From positions 1 through 47,672 of the forward strand of contig JAGBIL010000007.1 in assembly GCA_017935025.1 (NCBI GenBank): a DNA stretch of 47,672 nt. Reading direction: 5' to 3'. Under the pieces are notes generated by a model. That model did not search any database and was not told the DNA's origin. It saw only the letters and a list, made by a program, of their open reading frames with translations. Shown one piece after another: positions 8,645 through 17,520 of this stretch. Position 1 is the first letter of the stretch; every line of letters begins with the position of its first letter. Both the position numbers and the translations under genes were made by a program. This DNA is from Opitutales bacterium (lineage in GTDB: Bacteria; Verrucomicrobiota; Verrucomicrobiia; Opitutales; UBA953).

Positions 8645-9779
8645 TGTCCTTGTTGCGGGAACGCGGACCGCCGGCGCGAAGCCAAGCGTTGATGAAGCCG
8701 TCGAGCTCGCCGTCCATCACCGCCTGAATATTTCCCGTTTCGTAGCCCGTGCGCAGGTCTTTAACCATTTGATACGGCTGGAAAACGTAGGAACGAATCT
8801 GGTTACCCCAACCGATTTCGCCCTTTTCGCCGTAAAACTTTTCCATTTCGGCGCGTTTGTCGTCTTCCATTTTTTCGTAAATGCGCGCTTTCAAAATGCG
8901 CATCGCAAGCTCTTTGTTCTGGTGCTGGGAGCGTTCCCGCTGGCACGCGACGACGATTCCCGTGGGCAAGTGCGTGAGGCGCACGGCGGATTCCGTGCGG
9001 TTGACGTGTTGCCCGCCCGCGCCGGAAGCGCGGTAAACGTCGATGCGCAAATCTTCGTCCTTAATCTCGACGTTGATGTCGTCTTTGATATCGGCAACGA
9101 TATCGACGCTTGCAAACGACGTGTGGCGGCGCTTGTTCGCGTCGAACGGCGAAATGCGCACGAGGCGGTGCACGCCGCGCTCGGCCTTGACGTAGCCGTA
9201 GGCATTTTCTCCGTCAAAACGCAAAACCGCCGTGGAGATTCCCGCGCCTTCTCCGTCCTGCAAATCTTCGATGCTGACTTTGAACCCGCGGCGCTCGCCC
9301 CAACGCATATACATTCGCATGAGCATTCCCGCCCAATCGCAGGCTTCCGTGCCGCCCGCGCCGGCCTTGATCATGACGATGGCGGACGACTTGTCGTGCG
9401 GTCCGGAAAGGAAGGAGGAAATTTCGAGCGTGTCGATTTCTTCAAGCATCGTTCCCGCCTCGGAATCGAGCGCGTCGAGCTCGTCGCTCGCTCCCGCGTC
9501 GTCTTCTCCCATTTCGCCGATGAGCTCGGCGAGCGTCTGCAAATCCTCCACGCGGCGCAAAAAAGCGATGAGCGGCGTTACCGTAGCTTTCAGCGACGTG
9601 CTTTCGGAAATAACGCCCTGAGCCGCCTGCTGGTCGTTCCAAAAATCCGGTTCGGACATCTTGGCTTCCAGAGCGGCAATGCGTTCCTGCTTCGCGGGAA
9701 CGTCGAGAAATTTGTAAAGATGCCCGCTACGACGAACGATTTCGTCAATCTTTGCGCGGGTTTCGGGAGAAATATACAT
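8628..9779 (-). CDS. prfB: Peptide chain release factor 2 (no frameshift)
   Basis: Reads UAA and UGA stop codons and triggers peptide release. The 383-residue product has the RF2 tripeptide SPF (210-212) that selects UGA, and the catalytic GGQ (255-257) in SGAGGQHVN. The N-terminal coiled region, with [20 protein letters not shown], matches RF2. Many bacteria encode RF2 in two frames with an in-frame TGA near codon 26. Here the same region ([13 protein letters not shown]) is a single open frame with no TGA, so there is no autoregulatory frameshift. No strong Shine-Dalgarno is visible. It overlaps the convergent membrane-protein gene at its 3' end. Confidence 0.96.
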   Translation of the reverse strand: MYISPETRAKIDEIVRRSGHLYKFLDVPAKQERIAALEAKMSEPDFWNDQQAAQGVISESTSLKATVTPLIAFLRRVEDLQTLAELIGEMGEDDAGASDELDALDSEAGTMLEEIDTLEISSFLSGPHDKSSAIVMIKAGAGGTEACDWAGMLMRMYMRWGERRGFKVSIEDLQDGEGAGISTAVLRFDGENAYGYVKAERGVHRLVRISPFDANKRRHTSFASVDIVADIKDDINVEIKDEDLRIDVYRASGAGGQHVNRTESAVRLTHLPTGIVVACQRERSQHQNKELAMRILKARIYEKMEDDKRAEMEKFYGEKGEIGWGNQIRSYVFQPYQMVKDLRTGYETGNIQAVMDGELDGFINAWLRAGGPRSRNKDIKVED

Positions 9780-9807
9780 GGCGGGAAAACGTAATCTGCG
9801 GGAAGCG

Positions 9808-11004
9808 TCAGGTCAAACGTGAAGGCGTAGACTTCTTTCGCGGAGGCTTGGAATTTTTCTTTTTTTTCGAAGGCTCCTCACAAAGGACCAATTCGGGAAC
9901 AAAATCGCTTACTTGCGATTCCATAAAATGAAATAACGCATTTGCCCCCAACCTCTCCTCCGCAACAGAAACCGCTATTTTCGAGGAATCAATTCCAATC
10001 CAGCGCCTTCCCAGATTTTGGGCAACTTCAAGCGTCGTTCCCGAGCCGCAAAAGAAATCCAAAACCACACTTCCTTCCTCGGAAGAAGCCCGAATGATAC
10101 TCTCCAATAAATCCTTGTTTTTTTCCGTGGGATAACGCGGATACTGCGGATCCTTAAAATCCCAAATATCCTGCATTTTCTTTCCCTGCTGTCGGTCTGC
10201 AAAAATTTTTCGGCGAGGAACTCCATTTTTTGACCACTCAATTTCCCCTGCCTCGTCAAGCTTTTCCAACTCTTCGGGAGCCGAGCGCCAATGCCGCCCC
10301 GGCGGCGGGAGAATTCCGCGGAATTTTCCGCCGGTGGGTCCGTTTTGTGTCTCCCCCGGAGCATGAAGCGGAATGGTTGTGTACGAACGTCCGGAAGAAT
10401 CTTTCTTCGGGAAAAGGCGGGCACGATCCTCCGCCGAATATTCCATCCGCGGCTCATTCCAAATCGGATCCGCGGTTTTTGAATAAAAAAGGATCAAATC
10501 CTTTACGTTCCCATAGGCTTTTCGTGAAAAATTTTTCGGGTTACATTTTATTCTCGTGATATCATTTCGAAAATTTTCCGCACCAAAAATTTCGTCCATT
10601 ATGAGTTTTACATAGTGACCAATTTTGTAATCTATGTGCAGATAAATCGAACCTTTCGGAGAAAGCAGGTCCCGGGCAAAAATCAAACGTTCCCGCAAAA
10701 ACTCAATAAAATCCGCCCCTGTCCGCCGATCAGAATAAGCAAGAGTATCCGTTTTTTTGGAACTGATCGTGCTAACTCTTGTTTTACTGAAAGTAAAATC
10801 CGTATTGGTGGAAAACGGAGGGTCAATATAGATTAAGTCAATCTTGCCCCGCACATTCGGATTTTCGGAAAAAGCCCGTAAAACAGGAAGATTGTCCCCT
10901 AAGATCAACGTGTTTTTCGAAATATCAAAGCCGTAGAGCTCTGCAACAGGCGTTATCGCCCGAATCGCACGTTCCGTTTTCTTCCCCTCGTAAAAAAGTT
11001 CCAT
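9808..11004 (-). CDS. Type II DNA methyltransferase, beta class (N6-A or N4-C)
   Basis: Modification half of a restriction-modification pair. In the 398-residue protein the catalytic motif IV, DPPF (61-64, in [12 protein letters not shown]), comes before the S-adenosylmethionine motif I, FCGSG (318-322), which is the beta-class order. A target-recognition part lies between them. The C-terminus is a basic tail (KKKKNS...RKKS). It starts 5 bases after the stop of the putative endonuclease gene, so the two form an operon. Recognition sequence and whether adenine or cytosine is methylated cannot be read from the sequence; DPPF is seen in both types. Two octamer copies (10038, 10690) suggest that it has been in the genome for some time. 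Confidence 0.88.
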   Translation of the reverse strand: MELFYEGKKTERAIRAITPVAELYGFDISKNTLILGDNLPVLRAFSENPNVRGKIDLIYIDPPFSTNTDFTFSKTRVSTISSKKTDTLAYSDRRTGADFIEFLRERLIFARDLLSPKGSIYLHIDYKIGHYVKLIMDEIFGAENFRNDITRIKCNPKNFSRKAYGNVKDLILFYSKTADPIWNEPRMEYSAEDRARLFPKKDSSGRSYTTIPLHAPGETQNGPTGGKFRGILPPPGRHWRSAPEELEKLDEAGEIEWSKNGVPRRKIFADRQQGKKMQDIWDFKDPQYPRYPTEKNKDLLESIIRASSEEGSVVLDFFCGSGTTLEVAQNLGRRWIGIDSSKIAVSVAEERLGANALFHFMESQVSDFVPELVLCEEPSKKKKNSKPPRKKSTPSRLT

Positions 11005-11009
11005 CGCGA

Positions 11010-11789
11010 TTAAAGACTGTGCAGAAAATCACGCAAACACAGAGCGCTCATAACATCCGCGTTCGCGTTGATAATTTGAGAGTACATTTTATTTTTTCCG
11101 GGAATATAGCAAACGCCGTCCGCAATAACTATTTTCCGGACCTTTCCAAGCGTTTGAGCGTTAAGCGTTGAAAACGCATCGTGCAACTGCGCATTTTGAT
11201 GCCCGCCAAAATCCGTCAGAAACTTCGCCTCTCCGATAACAAAAACGCCTTTTATTCTTGCAACAAAATCGAGTCCTTTTTCCCGATTGTATCCGAGCGT
11301 TTTTCGGCACCACTCTTTCATTTCACTATCTCCGGCATCAAGAATCACGTCTCCGGACGCAGTATCAAATTCTTCCGTCGAAACAAGCGGAAATCCGCAC
11401 GCACCCGTTTGGAGCCAATGACGGAACATCGGTCCTATTTGCCGATTGGTTTCTTTAGGCGTTTCGCATCGCTTCCTAACTTCTGCCAACCCCAACTCGT
11501 AAAGCCTTCCACAGAGTCGATTTATCGTTTTCGGATTCCGTTCAATCGCACTACGATCGCGCCGCAAATAGGCGACATAAGAATCTTTGATCGGAAACAG
11601 TTCAAGCCGTAGCAGCGCCTCAATCAGATCCTTGCTTTTCCTCGAGACAAAGCAAGTTTCTATGTCTTTCCAAACATTCTCATCCAACTCTCTGGAAATC
11701 TCCGGATTCATCGGATAAACACGAAAAAGTTCATCCAAGTAATTACTCTGATTCGCAAAATCGATGCTTCGTTGCGTCCAAAAATTCAT
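11010..11789 (-). CDS. Putative type II restriction endonuclease, PD-(D/E)XK fold
   Basis: 259 residues. A candidate catalytic core is D174 in KGLDFVARIKG, then E187-x-K189 in VIGEAKFLTDFGG, with the spacing of a PD-(D/E)XK nuclease. A helix with Gln and His follows. The N-terminal half is helical and basic. I do not recognise the exact subfamily. The gene lies directly upstream of a beta-class methyltransferase on the same strand, which is the main support for the role. It contains no CGTTCCCG octamer, unlike most genes here. The start at 11789 is the first ATG after a long non-coding gap; no good ribosome site is visible. It might recognise the same DNA site as its partner. Confidence 0.75.
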   Translation of the reverse strand: MNFWTQRSIDFANQSNYLDELFRVYPMNPEISRELDENVWKDIETCFVSRKSKDLIEALLRLELFPIKDSYVAYLRRDRSAIERNPKTINRLCGRLYELGLAEVRKRCETPKETNRQIGPMFRHWLQTGACGFPLVSTEEFDTASGDVILDAGDSEMKEWCRKTLGYNREKGLDFVARIKGVFVIGEAKFLTDFGGHQNAQLHDAFSTLNAQTLGKVRKIVIADGVCYIPGKNKMYSQIINANADVMSALCLRDFLHSL

Positions 11790-11850
11790 GGGAACATTCT
11801 ATCCGAGAAAAAACGTAGGTCAAACCAGCCTTTTTTAGAAAAAAAAAGTC

Positions 11851-11879
11851 TTGCATACGAGCGAGCGGAGTGGTTTCAT
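11851..11879 (+). promoter_or_regulatory. Probable promoter of tRNA-Pro
   Basis: TTGCAT (11851-11856) and TTTCAT (11874-11879) are separated by 17 bases and end 17 bases before the tRNA. Both boxes match sigma-70 consensus at about four positions. Confidence 0.5.
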
Positions 11880-11896
11880 TTCGGACTTTCGGTTGT

Positions 11897-11974
<78 letters not shown>

Positions 11975-11981
11975 GCCGAAC

Positions 11982-12010
11982 AAAAAGCCCGCCGCAACGC
12001 GGGCTTTTTT
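11982..12010 (+). terminator. Terminator after tRNA-Pro
   Basis: AAAAAGCCCGC and GCGGGCTTTTTT form a six-pair GC stem with A and T flanks around a short loop. It ends the tRNA transcript. The sufE start lies only 20 bases further on, so sufE may depend on read-through or on a promoter within the tRNA region. Confidence 0.88.
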
Positions 12011-12030
12011 GTTACCGGAGAAAAATCGCC

Positions 12031-12441
12031 ATGAGCTTAAAAGAAAAACACGATGAAATCCTTGCGGAACTCGAGCCCTTTGAAGATCCGCAAGACCGCT
12101 TTCAATACCTGATCGACCGCGCGAAATCCGCGCCCGCGCTTGATGACGGGCAGCGCGTTCCCGCGAATCTGGTCGAGGGCTGCACATCTCAACTCTGGCT
12201 CGTGTGCCGTTTTGAAAACGGAGTTTGCCGCATCGATATTGATGCCGATGCCGTCATCACGAAAGGAATCGCCTCGCTCATTCGCGATTATTTCGACGGT
12301 GCGAAACCGGAAGAAATCGTTTCCGACAATGTCGACTTTCTCGCCTCGGCAGGGATCGACCAACACCTTTCGCCGAACCGCCGCAGCGGGCTTTCCAATC
12401 TCGTCGGCAAAATTCATGCTTTCGCAAAAAGTTGTCTGTAA
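12031..12441 (+). CDS. sufE: SufE-family sulfur acceptor protein
   Basis: Takes persulfide sulfur from the cysteine desulfurase SufS for iron-sulfur cluster assembly. 136 residues. The active cysteine lies in [11 protein letters not shown] at C51, the same position as in Escherichia coli SufE. The following [21 protein letters not shown] and the C-terminal [13 protein letters not shown] segments are family signatures. I chose the ATG at 12031, preceded by GGAG, and not earlier starts that would run through the tRNA. No other suf genes are in the window. It is followed by a hydrolase gene on the same strand. Confidence 0.93.
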   Translation: MSLKEKHDEILAELEPFEDPQDRFQYLIDRAKSAPALDDGQRVPANLVEGCTSQLWLVCRFENGVCRIDIDADAVITKGIASLIRDYFDGAKPEEIVSDNVDFLASAGIDQHLSPNRRSGLSNLVGKIHAFAKSCL

Positions 12442-12510
12442 TTATTGAAAGCCTTCCGTTCCTTTCACACAAACTTTCAGGTCTCACCTTTAAACTCCCG
12501 ACTCAAGACA

Positions 12511-13380
12511 ATGCTTCCCCCGCAAATCGCCGAACTTTATCCGTTTTCTCACAATTTTTTTGAAACTGAAAGCGGGCGTATTCACTACGTCGATACGGGA
12601 ACGGGCGAACGCGGGAACGTCGTTTTGCTTCACGGAAATCCGTCGTGGTCGTTTCTGTGGCGCGATTTGATCAAAGAACTTTCCGCGCGCGGATTCCGTT
12701 GCATCGCGCCGGACCACATCGGAATGGGACTTTCGGACAAACCGCAAAAATTTTTACACCTCGCAGACCGAATCGCCCACGTCGAGGCTTTGCTCACACA
12801 TCTCGGCATCGAAAAGTTTTCGCTCTGCGTACACGATTGGGGCGGAGCAATCGGGAGCGGCGTGGCAACGCGTTCGCCGGAAAAAATCGAAAAACTCGTT
12901 ATCACCAATACGGCGGCGTTTCGTTCGCTGAATATTCCGAAACGCATCGCCGTTTGCAAAATTCCGGTCTTCGGTCCGTTCATCGTCAAGGCGTTCAACG
13001 CCTTTGCGTGGCCCGCAACGTTCATGTCCGTCCGCAAAAAACTTTCCTCCGCCGTCAAAGCCGGATTTCTCTTTCCGTACCGCACGTTCCGTTCCCGCAC
13101 GGCGGTGGCAAATTTCGTGCGCGATATTCCGCTCACGCCAAAACATCCGACCTACGCCACGCTGAGCGAAATCGAAAACGCACTCCCGCGCCTCGCGGAA
13201 AAACCGATGCTCATCGCCTGGGGCGGGCTCGATTTTTGCTTCGATGACACCTTTTTTAACGGGTGGAAACAACGTTTCCCCAATGCGGAAACGCTCTACA
13301 CGCCCGATGCCGGACACTACCTGCTCGAAGACGCCGGAGAAAAACTCGTTCCCGCGATCTCGGATTTTCTGAGCCGCTAA
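12511..13380 (+). CDS. Alpha/beta hydrolase, haloalkane dehalogenase / OleB-like
   Basis: 289 residues from the ATG at 12511. The oxyanion segment HGNPSWSFLWR starts at residue 41. The nucleophile is Asp109 in CVHDWGG, followed by Trp, as in haloalkane dehalogenases and in OleB beta-lactone decarboxylases. The catalytic His is about 269 in GHYLLED. The Asp nucleophile and the Asn in HGNP exclude a simple Ser esterase. Known relatives either remove halide or, as OleB, decarboxylate beta-lactones in olefin synthesis, but no oleA, oleC or oleD genes are visible here. An in-frame ATG at 12445 would add 22 residues and is less likely. It follows sufE by 69 bases. Confidence 0.85.
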   Translation: MLPPQIAELYPFSHNFFETESGRIHYVDTGTGERGNVVLLHGNPSWSFLWRDLIKELSARGFRCIAPDHIGMGLSDKPQKFLHLADRIAHVEALLTHLGIEKFSLCVHDWGGAIGSGVATRSPEKIEKLVITNTAAFRSLNIPKRIAVCKIPVFGPFIVKAFNAFAWPATFMSVRKKLSSAVKAGFLFPYRTFRSRTAVANFVRDIPLTPKHPTYATLSEIENALPRLAEKPMLIAWGGLDFCFDDTFFNGWKQRFPNAETLYTPDAGHYLLEDAGEKLVPAISDFLSR

Positions 13381-13509
13381 CCGCCGCGCGCTCCCGCGCT
13401 TCCCGATGCATCAGTTCGGGCGATCATTGTCTACCGGAAAGAAAGCAATTAAACCTCGACAACATTCCGCGCCTCGTGTTGACTATCGAAAATCGTCTCA
13501 CTCAGCACA

Positions 13510-14307
13510 ATGGCTTGCTCAAAACTTCCCGATGTCTACATCATTTCCCTTGCCCGCTCGCAAGAACGGCGGCAGTTGATGACCGCTCAAAAAGAAGCGC
13601 TCATTTCCGCCGGATACACAGGGGAAATTACCTTCTTCGATGCCGTCGACGCGGCAGATCCTCAATTTGCAAAAAAATCGCGCTACAGTGCGATCCGTGC
13701 GCACGTTTCAGGAAAACCGTTAACGCCGGGCGAACAAGCCTGCTATGCCTCCCATTACAATTTATGGGAACTCATTTATAAATTCCGTAATGAAAATGGT
13801 GATACGCAGAACTGCGACGACGGTATTATCGTCATGGAGGACGACATAAAAATTTCCCCGCAGGAGTTTATCTCCGCCGCACGGGCGTGTACACGCAGCA
13901 CCTGGGCTTGCGTCCGGCTCGCAACATCAAAACCTATTCTCTCCTCCGCGATTACTCCGCCTTTTTTCACGGCACGAAATGCCGGTGGAGGCGCACAAGC
14001 CTATTTCCTGAGGAACACCGCCGCCGGACAGTTTCTGAAACATTCCCGGAAGTGGGTACGACCCGTAGACGATTTCATGGACAGATATTGGCAACACAAT
14101 GTCGAATACATTTTGGTTTATCCATCGCCTATCTCCTCTTTTGAAACGAGAAGCGAGATCGACGCGTTCCCGCAAAAACGGACGACGACCTGCAAATCGC
14201 GCCCGTGGTGGGCGCGTCCGACAAAAGAAATTTTCCGTATTTTCGATAAATTTCGGAAAAACCGTGCATGGAACAAATTCTCACACAGGAAATCTGTCGG
14301 ATTTTAG
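13510..14307 (+). CDS. Family 25 glycosyltransferase (LPS-type)
   Basis: 265 residues. The N-terminus PDVYIISLARSQERR is the donor-binding start of GT25 enzymes. It is followed by the GEQACYASH segment (74-82), the metal-binding EDD (110-112) in IVMEDDI, and a late VDDFMDRYW. This family adds galactose or glucose to lipooligosaccharide cores. The protein is expected on the cytoplasmic face of the inner membrane. The C-terminal tail is basic. It stands alone, without other surface-polysaccharide genes nearby, and runs towards the convergent lepA. Only one CGTTCCCG copy occurs, near its end. Confidence 0.88.
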   Translation: MACSKLPDVYIISLARSQERRQLMTAQKEALISAGYTGEITFFDAVDAADPQFAKKSRYSAIRAHVSGKPLTPGEQACYASHYNLWELIYKFRNENGDTQNCDDGIIVMEDDIKISPQEFISAARACTRSTWACVRLATSKPILSSAITPPFFTARNAGGGAQAYFLRNTAAGQFLKHSRKWVRPVDDFMDRYWQHNVEYILVYPSPISSFETRSEIDAFPQKRTTTCKSRPWWARPTKEIFRIFDKFRKNRAWNKFSHRKSVGF

Positions 14308-14321
14308 CCGAAACAATATCC

Positions 14322-14360
14322 GAAAAAGAAAAGCGACCGGGATTTATCCGACCGCTTTCT
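14322..14360 (-). terminator. Terminator of lepA
   Basis: On the minus strand AAAGCGGTCGG pairs with CCCGGTCGCTTT around a short AT loop, followed by TCTTTTTC. It lies just past the lepA stop and behind the palindrome at 14369. Confidence 0.65.
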
Positions 14361-14368
14361 GAAAAATC

Positions 14369-14384
14369 CGTTCCCGCGGGAACG
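14369..14384. repeat. Perfect palindrome CGTTCCCGCGGGAACG
   Basis: Two inverted octamers fused back to back in the short gap between the convergent ends of the GT25 gene and lepA. The same 16-base palindrome occurs at 19910 and its core again inside tyrS near 20938. Confidence 0.85.
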
Positions 14385-14391
14385 AAAAAAA

Positions 14392-16194
14392 CTACTTTTC
14401 GTTTTTAAGAATTTTAATGAAGGCTTCCTGCGGAATGGAAACTTTCCCGATTTCCTTCATACGCTTTTTGCCTTCCTTTTGCTTATCAAGCAACTTGCGC
14501 TTACGCGTAATATCTCCGCCGTAGCACTTGGCGAGAACGTCTTTCCCGACGGAGCCGAGCGTTTCGCGGGCGATGATTTTTCCGCCGACAGCCGCCTGGA
14601 TCGCAATTTTGAAAAGCTGGCGGGGGAGAAGTTCCTTGAGTCGCTCGCAAAGGCGCCGCCCGTTGGATTCCGCCTTGGTCGTGTGCACGATACTCGAAAA
14701 CGCGTCCACGGGATCACCGTTGACCAGAATGTCGAGCTTAACCAAATCGCTTTCGACGTAATCGCCGAACTCGTAATCCATCGAGCCGTACCCGCGCGTA
14801 ATGGATTTGAGGCGGTCGTTAAAATCAACAAGAATTTCGTTCAGCGGGAGCACGCAGGAAAGCATGACGCGCTGATCGTCGATTGTATCAATGTGATCGC
14901 AGATCCCGCGTTTTTCCTGAATAAGCGTAAGCATATCGCCGATGCTCGTACTCGGAACGTGAATGTGCGCACGAACGGTCGGCTCCTCCATTTTTTCAAT
15001 TTCCGCTGCCGGCGGCATGAGCGAGGGATTATCGATTTTGGAAAGTTTTCCGCCGTGGGTATAAACCTTGTAAATAACGCTCGGATACGTAGAAATGATA
15101 TCAAGATCGTATTCCCGGCGCAAACGCTCCTGAATAATTTCCATGTGGAGCAATCCGAGAAATCCGCAACGGAAACCGAAGCCGAGCGCGACGGAGCTTT
15201 CCGCCGTATAAGTGAGCGCCGCATCGTTGATCGCGAGCTTGGCAAGCCCGGCTTTAAGTTTTTCGTACTCGCTCGTATCCAACGGATAAATACCGCTGAA
15301 AACCATCGGGCGTACTTCCTTAAACCCGGGAACGGGCTCTTTTGCCGCCGCGTTCGCGTGCGTGAGCGTATCGCCGATTTTGACTTCGGAAACGTCGCGA
15401 ATGTTTGTAACGACGTAGCCGACCATGCCCGGCTCAAGCGCGTCCGCCGCTTTCATTTTCGGCGAAAAAATCCCGACTTCCTTAATTTGGCTTTTAGCGC
15501 CCGTCGCCATGAGCTGAATCTGGTCGCCCGGCTTGAACGAGCCCGAAAAAACGCGCACGTAAGTGATAACACCTTTGTACGTATCAAATTTTGAGTCAAA
15601 AATCAGAGCTCGCGGAGCGGGATAATCCGCCCACTTCGGCGCGGGAACGTTTTTGACGACGGCTTCCAAAATATCCGTAATTCCCAGCCCGCTTTTGCCC
15701 GAAGCTAAAATCGCCTCGTCGGCGGGAATAGCAAGCACGTCTTCCACTTGGCGCTTTGCCTCCTCCGGGTGCGCGCTCGGCAGGTCGATTTTGTTGATAA
15801 CGGGAATAATCGTGAGGTCCTGCTGTAACGCGAGCGTAGCATTTGCAACGGTTTGCGCCTCCACGCCCTGCGACGCGTCGATGAGCAGGCACGCACCTTC
15901 GCAGGAAGCGAGCGAACGCGAAACCTCGTAGGAAAAGTCCACGTGGCCGGGCGTATCGATCAGATTCAGCAAATACGTGTTCCCGTCCTGCGCCGTGTAA
16001 TTCATCGAAACGGGATGGCTCTTAATCGTAATGCCCTTTTCGCGCTCAAGATCCATCGCGTCCAGGAGCTGATCCTTCATCTGGCGCAATTCCACCGTTT
16101 TCGTATGTTCAAGCAAACGGTCGGAGAGCGTCGTTTTCCCGTGGTCGACGTGAGCGATGATACAAAAGTTGCGAATGTTGCTGATCTCAGGCAT
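14392..16194 (-). CDS. lepA: Elongation factor 4 (LepA)
   Basis: Ribosome-associated GTPase, back-translocase or assembly helper. 600 residues from the ATG at 16194, the usual family length. G1 is AHVDHGKTT (14-22), G3 is DTPGHVDFSYEV, and G4 is NKIDLPSA. The LepA-specific C-terminal domain ends with KCYGGDITRKRKLLDKQKEGKKRMK. An in-frame upstream ATG would add 35 residues with no family support. No clear Shine-Dalgarno precedes the chosen start. A terminator lies past the stop. Confidence 0.97.
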   Translation of the reverse strand: MPEISNIRNFCIIAHVDHGKTTLSDRLLEHTKTVELRQMKDQLLDAMDLEREKGITIKSHPVSMNYTAQDGNTYLLNLIDTPGHVDFSYEVSRSLASCEGACLLIDASQGVEAQTVANATLALQQDLTIIPVINKIDLPSAHPEEAKRQVEDVLAIPADEAILASGKSGLGITDILEAVVKNVPAPKWADYPAPRALIFDSKFDTYKGVITYVRVFSGSFKPGDQIQLMATGAKSQIKEVGIFSPKMKAADALEPGMVGYVVTNIRDVSEVKIGDTLTHANAAAKEPVPGFKEVRPMVFSGIYPLDTSEYEKLKAGLAKLAINDAALTYTAESSVALGFGFRCGFLGLLHMEIIQERLRREYDLDIISTYPSVIYKVYTHGGKLSKIDNPSLMPPAAEIEKMEEPTVRAHIHVPSTSIGDMLTLIQEKRGICDHIDTIDDQRVMLSCVLPLNEILVDFNDRLKSITRGYGSMDYEFGDYVESDLVKLDILVNGDPVDAFSSIVHTTKAESNGRRLCERLKELLPRQLFKIAIQAAVGGKIIARETLGSVGKDVLAKCYGGDITRKRKLLDKQKEGKKRMKEIGKVSIPQEAFIKILKNEK

Positions 16195-16294
16195 TAGGCG
16201 TTCCCGTAATGTTGAAAAAATTGAACGCACATTTAAACGGATTTGACGCGGGAACGCAAAACGCATTTTGAGACCGGGAAACAAGCGTGAAACG

Positions 16295-16342
16295 GACAAA
16301 AAAAGCCGGCGAAGACAAATGTCCTCACCGTTTTTTTTTTCA
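16295..16342 (-). terminator. Terminator of the double thioredoxin-fold gene
   Basis: On the minus strand CGGTGAGGAC pairs with GTCTTCGCCG (two wobble pairs) around ATTT, followed by GCTTTTTTTG. On the plus strand the same hairpin is followed by eleven T, so it can act both ways, but the only gene ending here is on the minus strand. Confidence 0.8.
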
Positions 16343-16353
16343 AAAAAGCTGTT

Positions 16354-17325
16354 TTACTTTTTTCCGCCGATAGCTTTTCTCGCGTCGTCGAGGTCGGTTC
16401 CGTCTTCGAGAACCTGTTTTCCCTTAGCATCAAAAATGCGGAAATCCGGCAATTTTTTGACGCGGTATTTCATGAGGAAGCGCTGGGATTCATTCGGCTC
16501 CGGCTCCATCACCAACCACGGCATTTTCGTTTTTTTCGCGTAAGCGAGCACTTCTTCCCGGCTCTTTCCGTACGTGAAGAAAACGATTTCGATTTTATCT
16601 TTGTTTTTCTTGTAAAACGCGGCAAGCTGCTTCGTAAACTTTTCGCACTGCGGAGAACGCTCGTCCGCGCAATAAATACCGATAAATTTTTTCTTCTTCA
16701 ACGCATCTGCGGGAACACCTTTTCCTTTCGCAGAAACCAAACCTTTTCTGAAAAATATGCTCCAATCTTCTTTCGTTCCCGCAGATGTCGTATCTTTTTC
16801 TCCCGTAATGACGCGGCGGATAATGCGCAAATCAATTTCGTTGGCAACGAGAAGTTTTCCCGTTTTCGCGTCGTAGAAACGGAAATTGGGAATGCCGCGT
16901 ATTCCGTTGCGCCCCTTGTAGTTGCCGACGGCGGGAGAATTTTTATCCACGGTAAGCCACGGCATTTTATATTCGCTCATGTATTTCAGGACCTGTTCCT
17001 GCGTATCGTCGCACCCGACGAGAACGACTTCCATCTGATCCTTAAACTCTTCGTAAAACTCAATCAAACGCGGTGTAAAGTGCTTACACGGCGCACACCA
17101 CGAAGCGGATGCGTAAATTCCGACGTATTTTTTGCCTTTCAGTGCGTCGGCAAGTTTGACCTCCGTCCCGTCCGCACGGAAAAGTCCGTCCGAAAAAAGC
17201 TCACGCCAATTTTCCTTCGGAGAGCCTACATCAACGGGCGCGGCGAAAAGCGCGGGAACAAACGCCCCGAAAAATGCGGAGAACAAAGCAACAACGCCAA
17301 TCAGAGAAAGGGTAATTTTCTTCAT
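16354..17325 (-). CDS. Exported protein with two thioredoxin-like domains
   Basis: 323 residues from the ATG at 17325. A signal peptide (MKKITLSLIGVVALFSAFFG, end near LFAAP) sends it to the periplasm. The first domain has the redox site SASWCAPC (residues 74-80), of the nucleoredoxin/tryparedoxin type, then MPWLTVD and a cis-Pro loop GIPNFRFYD. The second domain repeats the plan (KKFIGIY, MPWLVME, KLPDFRIFDAKGK), but the active site has become CADERSPQC, so the CxxC is lost. The first half is probably a reductase and the second may be structural or substrate-binding. It is divergent from the hexosaminidase gene and separated from it by a large inverted repeat. Confidence 0.88.
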   Translation of the reverse strand: MKKITLSLIGVVALFSAFFGAFVPALFAAPVDVGSPKENWRELFSDGLFRADGTEVKLADALKGKKYVGIYASASWCAPCKHFTPRLIEFYEEFKDQMEVVLVGCDDTQEQVLKYMSEYKMPWLTVDKNSPAVGNYKGRNGIRGIPNFRFYDAKTGKLLVANEIDLRIIRRVITGEKDTTSAGTKEDWSIFFRKGLVSAKGKGVPADALKKKKFIGIYCADERSPQCEKFTKQLAAFYKKNKDKIEIVFFTYGKSREEVLAYAKKTKMPWLVMEPEPNESQRFLMKYRVKKLPDFRIFDAKGKQVLEDGTDLDDARKAIGGKK

Positions 17326-17358
17326 ACGCCAAAGATTACGTTCCCGCCTCCGTTCCCG

Positions 17359-17486
17359 CAAATTGAAATTTAGCGAAGCATAATGAGAGGAATGGGAAGA
17401 AAGAGAAGAATGAGTATTTTCCCGTTTCTCTCATTCACCCCATTCTTCTCATTAATCACCTGGCGCTTCGCTAAATTTCAATTTTG
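17359..17486. repeat. Large imperfect inverted repeat (hairpin or MITE-like)
   Basis: The left arm starts at 17359 with AAATTGAAATTTAGCGAAGC and continues with AATGAGAGGAATGGG. The right arm mirrors this, with CCCCATTCTTCTCATT and GCTTCGCTAAATTTCAATTTT, ending at 17486. The arms are about 55 bases each with an 8-base insertion in the right arm. The element fills the gap between the divergent thioredoxin-fold and hexosaminidase genes. I see no second copy in the window. Confidence 0.75.
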
Positions 17487-17520
17487 CGTTTATCGAAGAG
17501 AAAAACAAAAATTCGCCGCA

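Noticed and set aside
12445..12510. Longer N-terminus of the dehalogenase-like hydrolase
   Set aside because: The extra residues are not family-like, and the ATG at 12511 gives the usual length.
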